Assembly: GCF_030272615.1 (NCBI RefSeq)
Contig: NC_081409.1
Span: forward strand, 247,662,502 to 247,726,501
Direction of reading: 5' to 3'
DNA length: 64,000 nt
DNA from: Cryptomeria japonica
Lineage: Eukaryota > Streptophyta > Pinopsida > Cupressales > Cupressaceae
Positions 45,840 to 57,867 of the stretch are shown piece after piece (positions within the stretch are counted from its first letter, which is position 1; every line of letters begins with the position of its first letter). The position numbers were made by a program, and so were the translations under genes. The notes below the pieces were generated by a model, which saw only the letters and a list, made by a program, of their open reading frames with translations, did not search any database and had not been told where the DNA came from.

Positions 45840-48800
45840 ATGGCTCCTAAAAGAGAGTTTTCTGGCAAAGTTAACTATTCAGAAAGGAATGTATGTGATG
45901 ATTTTTTAGAACAGTTGACGTTGTCAACTAATCAGGCTTCAAAGGCAAAAGAGTTAGTGCCCAAGGCTCCCTGTTTAAAGATAGGAGAAGGATTATATGA
46001 CAAGGGTAACTAGTTGAGAGACCCACAGGTTGGATTGCCAAGGTTGGGGTTGTTTAAAGTTGGATTCGGAATGAGAAATTCTCCTACCCTGCAAAACAGT
46101 ATCTGGGAATTAGATGTCGGGAAATTAGTAGTCCCAGGGGTATTTATGGACATAGATTTGCTGACCCAAATTGCACTCAACTATGATCCAGTCACAAGAA
46201 ACATTCAGGATGTAAATGGGAAAACCCTTGTTGAGATTAATGCTGAAGAGTTCAGGACAGCTTTTGGGCTTAATGAGTTCACCAATTTTTTGGAACCTAT
46301 AAATTTCACATCATTAGCCCAAATTTACGGTGCACAGAGGAGTCATCTCAGGAACGGGCCTCTCAAGGAGTTTTTTGTGAAGATAGGAGGGTTAACAGTT
46401 GTTGGACCCAACACACAAGAGCCCTTTTCATTAAGTATGTTCACCTTGAGGGCTAAAGGAATGTATTGGGCACTTTGCCAAGTTTTGGGAGAAGATGCTG
46501 AAGCTAATATACCGAATCATTACTTGTTAATGATTGCTCAGATTTTGAATCCTTCCCTTGCAATTACATTTGATTATGCCTCTTTCATTTCTGATGCTAT
46601 TCATGGAGGGTTAATAGGAATCAGAAATGGAAAGGTGGATAGGCCTTTCGGATGGTACTCACTCTTGATGCATCTTTTTCTCTTCAAAGGTGGTGATTAC
46701 TTTGCCAGTGGACTAAACCTTGTTAAGGAGAAGGAAGGAGAAAAAATACCGGTACAATTATGGAGTACTGTGTTGTCATGGGATAGAGAGGATGCCAGTT
46801 TTTTGAAGTTTGATAAATATTTTGCATCCAAGATAAGGACTCTCCTCTGCTCTAAGAACCCAAGAATCCCCAAAGTTCTTTTGGAATTCATAAGACCAAA
46901 AGAATTCGTAGAGAACACAAAAATTGTTCATAACTAGGGTGACATTTACTTGTATCTAGTCTCCATAGTTTTCAGAGTGTTTGGTTTCAGAGGCACCCCA
47001 TTTTTGCTACCTTACTAGGTCCCTCTCAAAGTAGGAATTGCAGAGATCCTTAGACAAATTGGTGGCTTACAAGAGGCAGAGTTGATAGGCAGGGGTAAAG
47101 GGACTATTTTCCCTGCAGCTACCATAGCTCACCAATTTGTAATAACAAAAGGAGGCTAGAATTGCTTTGAGTATTTCCTCAAGCCTTATCATTTGTCCAC
47201 TGCAGTGTCCAGGTGTGCTGATCCAGAAGACTTCTTCAATGGTATGTTTAGGAAGAAGGTAGCATGCAGAGGTAGGCCTCATCAATTCCAGTTTCCTGAA
47301 GACCTCATCAGAAATGAGTTTGATCTAGATGAGCAGGAGCTAAGGAAAGAGAAGTGGGTGGCTTATAAGAAAGCCTTGGATTTTGTGCATTAGTTTGATG
47401 CTAGCTATGACCCATTGCCTAGCTTTTTCCCACTGGAGGAGAAAATAAAGTTTTTGATTGTTTGTTTTTAAGATGTGATGTAGACACTAAAGGAGAAGAG
47501 GGAAGCTGTAATCAAGAGCAACCCTGAGAAGGCGAGAATGAACCTAAGTAGGTCAGCTTCCAGCAAAGCAATCCCTCTTGATGATTATACACTGCATAAG
47601 AAATCCAGTTATAGTTTGTTGATGCCTACAACAGGGGAGCCCTCTACCTCCAGAGGAAAGAGGAAGATACAAGATGTCATTGACATCCAAGATAGCCCAA
47701 AGAAGCAAAGGGTGGTGAAAGAAGTACAATCAGATACACCTTTGTATTCCCCATCCCAATCCCCTATCCATATGAGAAATGAGCAAGCAGTAGCTGAGCA
47801 ACTCCTACAGTTAGGTAGTCTAGGGGAAATTACATACGCTTATGATGAAGTGGAGGAAGGAATGCCAAAAGAACCCATTGTTGCTGAAATGGATATCACT
47901 ACTACTGAACTCAAAGGCTAGGAGTGGGATCCTGAGATAAAGTAGGCAAGTAAGGCCTTTTTAGCTGATAACAATTTTGTCACATCAGAAGCATTTATGC
48001 AGTTTATATGGAAACAACACATAGATAAATATAATGCTATATGTGAAACGAGAAAGGCGGGGCAACCCAATAAAGATCCATCCCTGGTGGAAGAGGAAAT
48101 AAAGCAAGAGATGATGGAAGAATTTAAAACCATCACCCCTGAGCAAGGAAGAGATATGGAAGCACAAGCTGGAGTGCTTATTTTACTCGAATGGGATATA
48201 GAAAATGCCCTGGTGTTAGATGTAGTGAGAAAAGAGACTAAACCCATGGAGGGGATTACTTTCAATAAGGACAATGTTGCACTTGTCATGTGGTCTCTCA
48301 AGAGAAATGAGGGTAAGAAAAGCAAAGACACCCCAGGGTCAAGTTACCTTGGTGGGATGATGGTGAAGAGAGTGCAGAGTACAGGGGTAGTGGAGGCTGC
48401 TAGCACTGTGTTAGAGACTGCAAAATTTAGTGTTGCAGTAGCAAAGAAGGAAGCCAAAGAGAAGGAGGCCCTCCAAGTTAAGCTGGAAACAGTTTTGAAG
48501 GCCTATAACAATGCCAAGGAGGAGGTAAGAGGTAAGGATAGCATCATTGCCAAGCTGCAGAGCTAGTTGACTGGACAGTACCATCAAGGTGAGTCTTCAA
48601 CACTAATGATCTCCTCTTCTCCTACAAGACCTCCACCTACTAGCCCTATCATTGAGTTTCCACCATCTCCAGCACCCTCCAGCTCTCAAATGATTGAAAT
48701 CACTCCCCAAGAATTAGAAAACTTGAAACAGGCTCAGGCCTTATATGCAAAGAAGTATGAGGAGAGAGTAAGAGCTACAATTTCTAGTTTTGCAGATACA

Positions 48801-49481
48801 ATAAATGCCTCATTACTCTACAACAATGTAGGTAAAATTATGGATATATGGAATGAGCTCAGGAGAGACAAGGCCATTTTGACACCTATTTTTGATAAAT
48901 GGAGGCCTAGGGAGCAAGATTTAGAGTTTATGTGTGTATCCTATGATGAGGCAAGGGCCAATCCCATCATCAAATCCACTTCTAATGTCGCTAAAGTCTT
49001 AGTACAATTAGCAACAGAGGTGGATGATGTGGATAGGAAGGTTAATTTGTGCGAAAAGGAGTACACTGATTAAGTTTTTGAGTTGCTCCCAGGAGTTTTT
49101 GCTAGCCCGGATCAATTAAAGGACAAACAAATGTGGCTTAAGGAGATAGAAGCTAAATTGTCAGCAAGAGTCAAAGGAATCATTGATCTAGATGATGCTT
49201 CTTTCTTTGTTGTGACAATACAAGAGATAGAGAAAATCAAGTCACATTATGGTTTTCTCAATTTAGAAGTCAACAAAATGAGAAATTCTTGGAAAAGGTT
49301 GACTAAGACAAAGGATAAAGTGATTAATTTCTCATAGCCGACAGAAGAGGTGTATGGTGAGAGGACAACTAAATATGCCACCCATGATCCAGAACAGTTG
49401 GAGAGCACCCCTGAAAAGGTAGAAGAGGTTGCAACTGATCAGCTTGTTGAAGAAACTACGGAGGCTGAAAAGAGCTTGTAA
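45840..49481 (+). pseudogene. ORF-A: 1,214-codon plant-specific ORF interrupted by stops only
   Basis: From the ATG at 45840 (MAPKREFSGKVNYSERN) one frame can be followed to a TAA at 49479, with no frame shift. Twelve internal stops break it: ten TAG (46011, 46935, 47016, 47157, 47391, 47481, 47919, 47943, 48564, 49335), two TAA (47469, 49071), no TGA. The N-terminal 400 residues form a conserved globular-looking domain (KLVVPGVFMDIDLLTQIALN, GMYWALCQVLGEDAE, FGWYSLLMHLFLFKGGDYF). A charged linker follows, then a coiled coil (about 48420-48560), a Pro/Ser segment (48600-48700) and a helical C-terminus. A paralogue lies at 50575-54241. The style resembles plant transposon-associated ORF1 proteins; I cannot assign a named family or function. 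Confidence 0.7.
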
Positions 49482-50574
49482 CTGTTTTTGCGAAAAGCTT
49501 GTAACCTCTTTATTTTGAAAGAAATGATTGTAACAAACTCTCCTTGAGAAGTCCGAAGCTTTGTGCATCCATGTTGTTATAAATGGATACCAGGACTAAA
49601 GGAAGGGAGATCGCAAAGAATTGTAAGAAAACGCTGCAGAAATTTATCTGAGCTTTTCTAAGTCTAATGGAGAATACTCAAAATTTCTTGTAATGTTTCT
49701 TGAACTAAATATCAATTTACAGACCATCGGTTTTGAGTAAAGCTTTGTGTTGTCTTCAAGTGTGTTTACAAATTTGTTCACTAGCTTTTCTCTTTAGGAG
49801 GGAAATTAAAGATGCGGGGATCACTCATACCAGTAAACGTTTTGGAAGAGACTTTGAATTTTTATGATCATAGCTTAATTTGGAATGCATAAATTCTTGT
49901 AGGTGTCAGGCATATACAAGGGTTAATAGGAACCAAGCCAACGGGACACATAAAGATGTTTTGTTTGAGGAGTATTATCTGAGTTTAGATGACTCTATGA
50001 CCTTGGATAAAGCACTGGTATTGATTGAAGTGGTTTATTGCATGTTTTGTTGATTGAAATGCTGAATTTAAGTATAGTTTCCATTCTTTGTTTTCAGTTG
50101 ATTTCAAGGTGAATAGATCCACTAGTTTTCTAGACTAGTTTGCTGTGGATTTATGTTTGAAAGTGTGAATTCAATTCACAAAGGTATACCCACCTGGACT
50201 CTAAGTAAGTCTGAAGTGTAGGAGGTTCAATCAAACCTTGTCATATGTTGTCTTGAGAATTTCCTTATCTTTGATGTCTCTTCTGCACCGAGTTTAAATC
50301 ATATTATTTTAAGGATGTCAAAGGGAATCAGATTTTGAAGACAACAATGGTGAAAATCAAAGCAGTAAGTTTATCTAAGCCCTCCATCTATTCTTAAAAC
50401 AAATTGATGTTATAAATTGTGCATGGAAGTTTTAAGAAGATAATTCAATTTGTTCTAGGGTTAGGTGCTAGATAGAGAGTAGTGAAAATTACTCTAGTAA
50501 TTTAAAATTTTGTACTAGCTTTATCTTTTCCTTCCTAAATTTGGAGTTATAGTATAAATCCCTAGTTGCAAAAG
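49482..50574. other. Spacer between ORF-A and ORF-B, non-coding
   Basis: AT-rich sequence with no supported frame. It does not repeat the region upstream of ORF-A, so I find no evidence of a simple tandem gene duplication with flanks. Confidence 0.45.
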
Positions 50575-53500
50575 ATGTCTCCCTCATGGAAACATGAATC
50601 ATGACAAGTGGATTATATAAAAAGAAATCTATATGATGATTTCTTGGACCAATTGAAGCCCTCTTCAAATGATAAACAACAGGGGCAGAGATTTGTGAAT
50701 GGAAAAACCCTAGGGGAAGGGTCAACTGATAAATGATTCTACTTGGGGGATGCTAATATACTGATGAATGGGTTAGAATGTTTAAGTCATCATATGGACA
50801 AAGAAATTTGCATTCCCCATTATCTAGTCCTTGGCAGTCTGATTTGGGTAATTTGGTAGTACCGAGTGTTTTCAAGGATGTCGACCTACTCAAAGTTGTT
50901 GCAAACAGATATGACCTGGTTTCAAGGGTTATTAGGGGGAATGATGGAGAAATTATATTAACCATCAGAAGGGAAGAGTTCCAAGATATTTTTGACCTAT
51001 ATGAACCATCTCCGAGCTTGGTGCAGATAGATTTGAATGAGAAAAAGGCACAGTATTACAAGATGAGGGAATTCATTAGAAATAATTTCCTTCCAATGCA
51101 TTTAGCTAGAGTAGGGAATACAACATACCATATCGGCCCTAGCTTAGAGGAGCCATTTTTAATCGGTGCTTTTGCTCCCTATTTTCAGGTTACTTTCTTC
51201 TCTCTGTGTCAAATATTGGGTTTTAATCCAATTACAATAATGTCGTCTAATTTTATGTACATGTCTATGCAAATACAACATCCAGTCTATACAGCAGTCT
51301 TCGAATTTTCCCCTTACCTTGAGGAAAAGATTCATGAGGGGTTATTGGACATTAAGAATCAAGTGGCTGGTGTAAAATTCTCCTGGCATTCTTTAGTCAT
51401 GTATATGTTCCTTTTTAGGAATGGAGATTAATTTGAGGGTACCATGAAACTCAAAAGGACAATTGATAACAAGGAGATTCCAGTGCAACTCTAGAGCACA
51501 GATATGTCTTGGGATAGATAGAAGGCTAGCTTTGTAAGGTTTGATAATAGTTTTGCTTCTAGATTGAGGCAAAAGTTGAAAGTAAATTTTCCAAGGATTC
51601 CTAAGGAACTACATGATTTTGTGAGACCCAAGGAAAGGTTACCTCTTGCTAGAATTAAATATAATTGGGGGGATTGTATCCCTTACTCTGTAAGTACTGT
51701 TATCAGGATCTATGGTTTCTCTGGACATCCACATGTACTGCCCTTCATTGTTACTCTATGAATGGGTTTTTTTGAGGTGATGTGGAAAATAGGATGCATT
51801 CAAGATAAGGATTTAAAAGGAAAGGGAAAAGGAACAATTTTCCCTGACTACACTATTATCCCTTACTTTGTAATTTTGAAGGGAGGATATGAACACTTTG
51901 AAAAATTCTTTGCTCCATATCATTTGGGGGTGAGTATAGCTAGAAATAGTGATCCTGAGGGGTTTTAAAAAACTTTTAGAACAAGAATAAAAGGAACTAT
52001 GTTGCCCCATGTGCATAATTTTCTTGAGGACTTAATCAAGAATGAATTTGATTCCATGACTCAGGAATGGAGAAAAGAGAAGTGGATTATCTTTAGAAAA
52101 TTATGGGTTGCTATCCAAAGGATGGATGCAAAATATAACCCATTAAAGGATTTTTCCCCATTCTGTGCCAAGATTGATTTTGTTATGAAAACATTTGATG
52201 AGTTGAAGAAGATTTTAAAGGAGAAGATAACCAAACTTGAATATGTTCATGGCCGACAACAATCAAGCTCACAAACTCCTTTATCTCAGAGAGCAGGTCG
52301 CATGGTAGTAGGAAGGCATATTTAGGAATCTTCTCACAAAAGAGAAAGAAAAGAAATAAGTGATGAGGAGGATAGTAGCAATGACAGTGGAAGATTAATA
52401 AGGAGAAAGGGTAAGAAGATGATGAGTGTAGAGCCTTTCCCTAAGATACAAACTAAGCCTCTTCAAGAAGTCAGGATCATTGATCTTGAAGATTCTGACA
52501 TAAGTCCTTCACCATTAGCTGTATCTTTTTTTCTAGTAAGGGAGGGTGAGGAACAAATGGAGGAAGATATGTTCATTGCAACAAGTGTAGAAATGCAATT
52601 CGGTGTTCCTGTCTTGCCTCCTAATTTACATTTGGATCTTACTCCCTTGGATATCCAGGGTAAATCCTTCAAAGATGCAAGAAAGGAGGCATGTGATAAA
52701 TTCGTTGAGGATGATGCTTTTGTAAGGAGCCCAACTTTTTTGCACTTAGTATGGAAGACAAAGGTTAAGAAGTATAAAAGAAGAATTACTGAGAAGAAGG
52801 CGTAAAGGCCAGATAGATCAGATCAAGAAAACCAAGAGGAAGTAAAGAATGAAATGAGGGAAAAATTCAATTAAATCACTGCTGATGAGGGCAGGAAAAT
52901 TGTAAGTCAGGCTGGAGTTTTGATCTTGCCAGAATGGGACATAGCAGATGTAGCGGTATTTGTACAATACGGAAATCAAAGGGCCAACCTTCCAATCCAG
53001 AAGAAGAAGCAAGGTTAGCATTAAGAGGATTAGATTTTGTAGATGACTATGCAATCTTGGCAATATGGGAACTAGAGGAAGGGCCTAGGAAGCCTAACAT
53101 TAGTGATTTGAACCCCAACTTAAGGGGAATCTTAATTATAAATAGAGAATCTGACACATGAAGTGTAGAGGCCACAAAGTTAAATATTGATGTTGCTAAA
53201 CTGGCACATGAGAGTGCAAAAAAGGAGACTTCAGAGAAGCATAAGCTAATAAAAAATTTTGACAAGATTTTTAATGATTATAACACATCTCAGAAAATGT
53301 GTGTGGAGTTGCAAATGAGAGTGCAACTCCTTGAGTAGGGAGAAATAAAGGTTTCCTATCCTACACTTACAGGGTTGTTTGAGCCATCAACATCCAGGTC
53401 ACCACCTATGGTCCAAGGAGGAGAAGCAGGTCTAGATACAAGTAGTGATATCCCTGGTATGGCATTAGTCCCCTATGATGATGATGATGAGCCTGATACT

Positions 53501-54241
53501 ACAAGATCAACTAAACCAAATGAGTCTCAGCTTTTAGAAAATATTGTTGAATTAGAAAATAAGTTGAAAGAATCAGAAAGATAATCAGTTGGGCAACAAA
53601 AGGATATAGTTAGCTCAGTGCTAGCTCATTTAAATGAAAAAATTGATAGCAAGTTAAATAGTGTCCATGCCTTATATTCTTTTCTTTTCAATGTTATTCA
53701 AAAATTTAATGATGATAAAGAAGTAGCAATCCCCCTCTTTACAAAATGGTTGCAAAGAGGAAATGAGCTTAGAATGATGTCCATGGCCTCTAAATTTCAT
53801 GCCGAGAGACCACATGCACTCCAACCAACATATTTGTTGGTAAAATGAATGCAGGAAGCCCAAATTTTGCCAGAGAATATAGAAAGAAAGGTAAGGGAAT
53901 TGATGAAGAGTTTTAGTGAATTAGAACAAACTCTTTTGCCAGATATTGAAGATAGAGAAGGGACAGTCAAGCCTTTACAATTTTGGAAGGAAGAGGCAGA
54001 AAGAGTCATCAATACCCAGGTAGAAATGATATGTGAAGGGATAAATATGGATATGCTAGAGGATAGAATGGATAAAATAATTGCTACAGGATTATTTTTT
54101 GAAACTTTTGAAAGAGAGGCAAACCAAGTAGCCATTAAGTATATTCTATATAGGGAAAAAGTTGATGAAGTCATGAATTTCAATTGGCCATCCGATGAAG
54201 ACTATAGTGCGTGGAGTAGCATGTATCTGCATGATGAATAA
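50575..54241 (+). pseudogene. ORF-B: diverged paralogue of ORF-A, more decayed
   Basis: The ATG at 50575 starts a frame with VDYIKRNLYDDFLDQL, matching VNYSERNVCDDFLEQL of ORF-A. After an early TGA and a frame shift near 50770, the main domain follows at 50778-51431 (DLGNLVVPSVFKDVDLLKVV, FSLCQILGFNPITIM, FSWHSLVMYMFLFRNGD), then FPRIPKELHDFVRPKE (51590) and FLEDLIKNEFDSMTQEWRKE (52020). A charged linker and a helical C-terminus to 54241 end in WPSDEDYSAWSSMYLHDE. Stops and at least two shifts occur. Similarity to ORF-A is collinear but distant, so the two are old paralogues or members of two related elements. Function unknown. Confidence 0.65.
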
Positions 54242-54289
54242 AGGTTGTAAATAGTTTGCATAACTATTTTTATCATCTAGTGGCAGATA

Positions 54290-54399
54290 TTTTGAACCTG
54301 GGCATGTGCACAAAGATGGTGGTCAGAAAAGTGGACACCACCCAAAAAAAACTTGGAAAAATAGGCATCACATATGCAGTTTTAAAATTTTAGATTCCC
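54290..54399. other. Candidate left end of a large DNA transposon
   Basis: Between the end of ORF-B (54241) and the palindrome array, the sequence changes character. A block with gtggtcagaaaagtggacacc and ccacccaaaaaaaacttgg could be a terminal repeat. The partner end is outside the window, so the boundary is a guess. Confidence 0.25.
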
Positions 54400-54572
54400 G
54401 CATACGCACTTAGGTTTGTTCTTCTTAAGCCTAGAAAAGGTAGTGCGTACACGCTAAGTTTAGGAAACTGAGCGCGTACGCGCTATGGCTAGGAAAATTA
54501 GCACGTACGCGCTGCTTATAGGAAAATGAGCATGTACGCGCTAATAATCTTAGTAAAACCACGTACGTGGTG
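54400..54572. promoter_or_regulatory. Array of palindromic GCGCGTACGCGC-like sites on a 29-bp period
   Basis: The CGTAC-type core starts at 54445, 54474, 54503, 54532 and 54561, exactly 29 bp apart, with a weaker site at 54400. The best copy, AGCGCGTACGCGCT (54471-54484), is a perfect 14-bp palindrome. Between cores lies a taggaaaa-like spacer. Clustered, evenly spaced palindromes near a transposon end are typical of transposase-binding subterminal repeats. The array also lies 130 bp upstream of the ATG at 54700, so it could act on that promoter. Confidence 0.8.
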
Positions 54573-54699
54573 CTTGATAAAAAAAGTTTTGAAAAAAAAA
54601 CTAGGTCCTCATTTACCCAAAAAGCGTGTTTTATAGTTTGTTTTTTTCCCATTTTCTAACCTAAACCACGAACAGGGTGCTAAATTTGTCCTCCAGGCT

Positions 54700-57324
54700 A
54701 TGGATCAAGGTTAGTTTTTGTTTATTTTTCTCTTTCTTTCTAGTTTATGCAATTTGTTTTACATTTTGAATTTAATTTCATTAATTTTGATCAGGTTTTT
54801 GCACTTTTTGTTTCAAAAACCAGATTCTTCTAATCCAGAACAAGAACAACCAAATGCACCTCCTGAAAACCCACAAGAACAACCAAATGCACCTCTTGAA
54901 AACACACAAGAACAACCCCCAATTCCTCCTTTTGATCGCATAGCCAAAACACAGGAAGAATTAATTAATTAGTTAGGGCAAAATACATCCAAAATCAATA
55001 GACTGATTGTAAAATTGAAAACTTCTGAGCTTGACCATCATCAATCCCTCGCCACTAGCTTAGAAACATTAGACAGTGGTGCCATAGTTGTTTCCATAGA
55101 AATTACCAAATGGGGAAGCTTTAGGGATAGGTGTCGTCAATTCTATGCCAATGGGCTATCATACGATGGAGTTAAAAACAAAAATATTTCTAAACAACAA
55201 ATATGTGCCCTTTTTGTTGACCCCAAAACTGGTCAGTCATTACCTCCTAATGCAAAGAGGTTTCTCGTACATTGGTGTACCACTATGCAGATGAAGAATC
55301 TTTTTTGGCAGAGGTGGTGGATGGTCTTTGATGATCCACCTTGTAATAATTATGAGGTGCCATTATATTTTTTGAGAAAAATATATTGTGAGTTTGTGCT
55401 CAATGTGCACCCAAATTATTTTGACATGAGAGAGTTTCATGGTAGAGGTGGTGGCTCTGCCCAAGATAGACCTGGAGGCCGTAGGTAATTAGCCATGGAG
55501 AGTCGCCACCCCCTAGCACCCAAACCCAAGGTGCATCAGGCTATCCCATTAGAGCTGAAAGTGTCGATGGAGCTACAGACTCTTCAGGTGGCCACAACAT
55601 TGACTAGTGCCATCATCCAACATGGAACATCATTAGCACACCCTATTGTATTGGATGATGAGTCGTTAGAGGGTGACAGAGAGCCCATCGAGCATATGTG
55701 TGTCAGTTGATCGGGGATATGCTCAGGGATAGATGATGTAGCCGATGCAGATGGATACTCATATCATCTATGCACAATTTGCAGTTGAAGATGTCAGGCT
55801 CACACGGTTGAGGATGTCGCGCTGATAGATGAGTTGATGGACATGGTGTTTGCCCATGAGCCATAGACACAGGTGTGTTGATTTGAATTCTTAACATTGT
55901 ATTTATCAGTCACTTTTATTTTGTAATTACATAAATGAATTTTCATTTATACATAGATTTAAATTGAGACAAATAATATGCATTTCAGGATGCAGCAGCG
56001 GTATCCCATACACCTCCCCCAGTTACCATAGCTGCAACTTTGACGCCTGAGGTATAAATTTTGTAACATGTTAAAATAGAATAGTACACTTTGAATTCAA
56101 AAAAATACAAGATATACTAACTATCTTTAATGCTTGGTCCAATTTCTGGTTTGTAGGTGTTGACAGGGGACGAAATGTCCTAGATTGATGACATCACGCT
56201 GTCAGCGATTGATTTTGGCCTACAAGGCTATACGGTATCATATTTTGTACAACTCTTTTTATGTATTTTTTTGATGGAATATGCAAGTTATTTCATTTTA
56301 GATTTTTAAAATTATGTTTAATTTATTATCTGTACTAATATATCATGTTAATTTTCTATTTTTAGGGCACCTCCTCCGCGTCTAGGGCTCGTTTAAAGAA
56401 AAAGAATATCTCGAAGATGCCAAAATGTGTGAAATAGGTAATTGAACACATTTTTAGTTGTAAAATTGTTTGAAAATGTTGAAATCAAGTATTAGTTGGG
56501 GTTTGTAGATTGATTAGTGTTTTTTGTCTATTTTACATGTACAACAACCATTGAGCTTTGTGGATATGTTGAATGCACTTGATTCACCTGCGAATCAAGA
56601 GAGGATGAAGGTATGTATCTCTACTTTATTTTCTTGATTTCATGATTATATGCACACGTACATGTGAACTTGTGATATATTATAATCTTATATTTTTTTC
56701 ATACAGGAAATATCCATACCTATTTCATCAATGGTGAACCCTCCTCCTTGCACTGGAGAAGCATATCAGGATCCGATACACTTTTGTTTGATATGTAAAA
56801 TTAATTGTTTTCAACCTTCAATACTTATCATTATATTAATTGTATTTAATCTTTGTACATTTTTTGTGTAGGTAATAGCGACCGTTTCTACATCAATGGT
56901 GAGCCATCCTCAATCCATTGGAGAAGCATCTGAGGCACAGGTACGTCATTGTTCTCTATATTATAGCTTTTAAGTGTTTTTGATATATTTATGTTAGTAC
57001 ATTGTATTAATTGTACATTTAATCTACAATAGACTTGTTCATGGTATGACCATAACGTGGATCCATTTAAGTATGTCTTCAAGAAAACTCCTAAGAGTGA
57101 CAAGGAGAGGAGAGCGAAGACATTAGCTCTTGGATCAACTAACGAGGTAATCTACATTTCAATTGCAAAGGAATTAAAGTTAAATGCATAGTTATGATGT
57201 TAATTGTGAACTATTTTCTACAAAGGAATTCTAACTTGGCTTTTGAATTGTGGTTTTGCAGCCATCTATAGAGCCGCGTACTATGCCGAAGAGGCTTGAT
57301 TTTGATGATCCACCAGAAGTTTAG
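54700..57324 (+). pseudogene. Multi-exon gene with many short phase-0 exons, function unknown
   Basis: Exon 1 (54700-54709) is ATGGATCAAG before a GT donor. Exon 2 starts at 54824 after CAG and encodes an EQPNAPPENPQ repeat, then a unique domain (WGSFRDRCRQFYANGLSYDG, FLVHWCTTMQMKNLFWQRWW, FLRKIYCEFVLNVHPNYFD) ending near 55488. Later exons have clear AG and GT borders: 55989-56051, 56157-56234, 56366-56437, about 56541-56610, 56707-56769 (donor lost), 56872-56940, 57033-57146 and 57262-57324 (ends PKRLDFDDPPEV, stop). All the complete ones are multiples of three. Stops at 54970, 55486 and 55708 and in exons 56157 and 56366 show decay. No known family. It converges with the transposase-like gene at 61-64 kb, so an accessory transposon protein is a reasonable guess. 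Confidence 0.6.
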
Positions 57325-57506
57325 GATCATATAGTGTTAGTTTTGGTCATAGAATGACCAATACATGTAGATATATTCTACATTTTTATTGTATATAGAT
57401 TTGGACATGGCATATGCCACATTTTTGTAATACTTGTATTGACTTGGCAGACATGCCTTTTTTTATATTTATAAATATTGATATTCGATCCAATAAATGT
57501 GTAATG

Positions 57507-57800
57507 AGTTCATTATTTTGTATTCGTTGCATTTTGTGGTTGTCCTTTTATAAATTTAAATGAATATTTGTATATGTAATCAACAATATGAATATAAACA
57601 ACAAAAATATATGATATAAAGCATTGCAATTGTGGAATATGATTTGATAAAATTTCTAAAATGTTGAATTAACCCTACAAAACTCCTTGTATTCAGTTCA
57701 TTATTGTGTATTCGTTGTATTTGGTGGCTGCCCTTTTATAAATTTAAATGAATATTTGCATATTTAATCAACAATATGAATATAAACAACAAAAATCGAC
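57507..57800 (+). repeat. Direct duplication of about 95 bp
   Basis: gttcattatt-tgtattcgtt, cttttataaatttaaatg and caacaatatgaatataaac occur in order at about 57507-57605 and 57697-57792. It is non-coding. Confidence 0.8.
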
Positions 57801-57867
57801 AATATGAATTTAAACAACAATGTGTTTGGTGCGAGAGCACCCTCACGCTCGCAATCGTCAAATTTTG

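Noticed and set aside
45840-49481. TAG read as an amino acid (stop recoding), or stop removal by U-to-C RNA editing
   Set aside because: Ten TAGs in one frame invite the idea. However, two TAAs are also present, neighbouring elements show TGA and frame shifts, and the setting is nuclear transposon DNA. Methylation-driven decay explains it more simply.
54400-54572. CRISPR-like array (29-bp spacing)
   Set aside because: Twenty-nine bases is the whole period, there are no variable spacers, the cores are palindromes, and the setting is eukaryotic.
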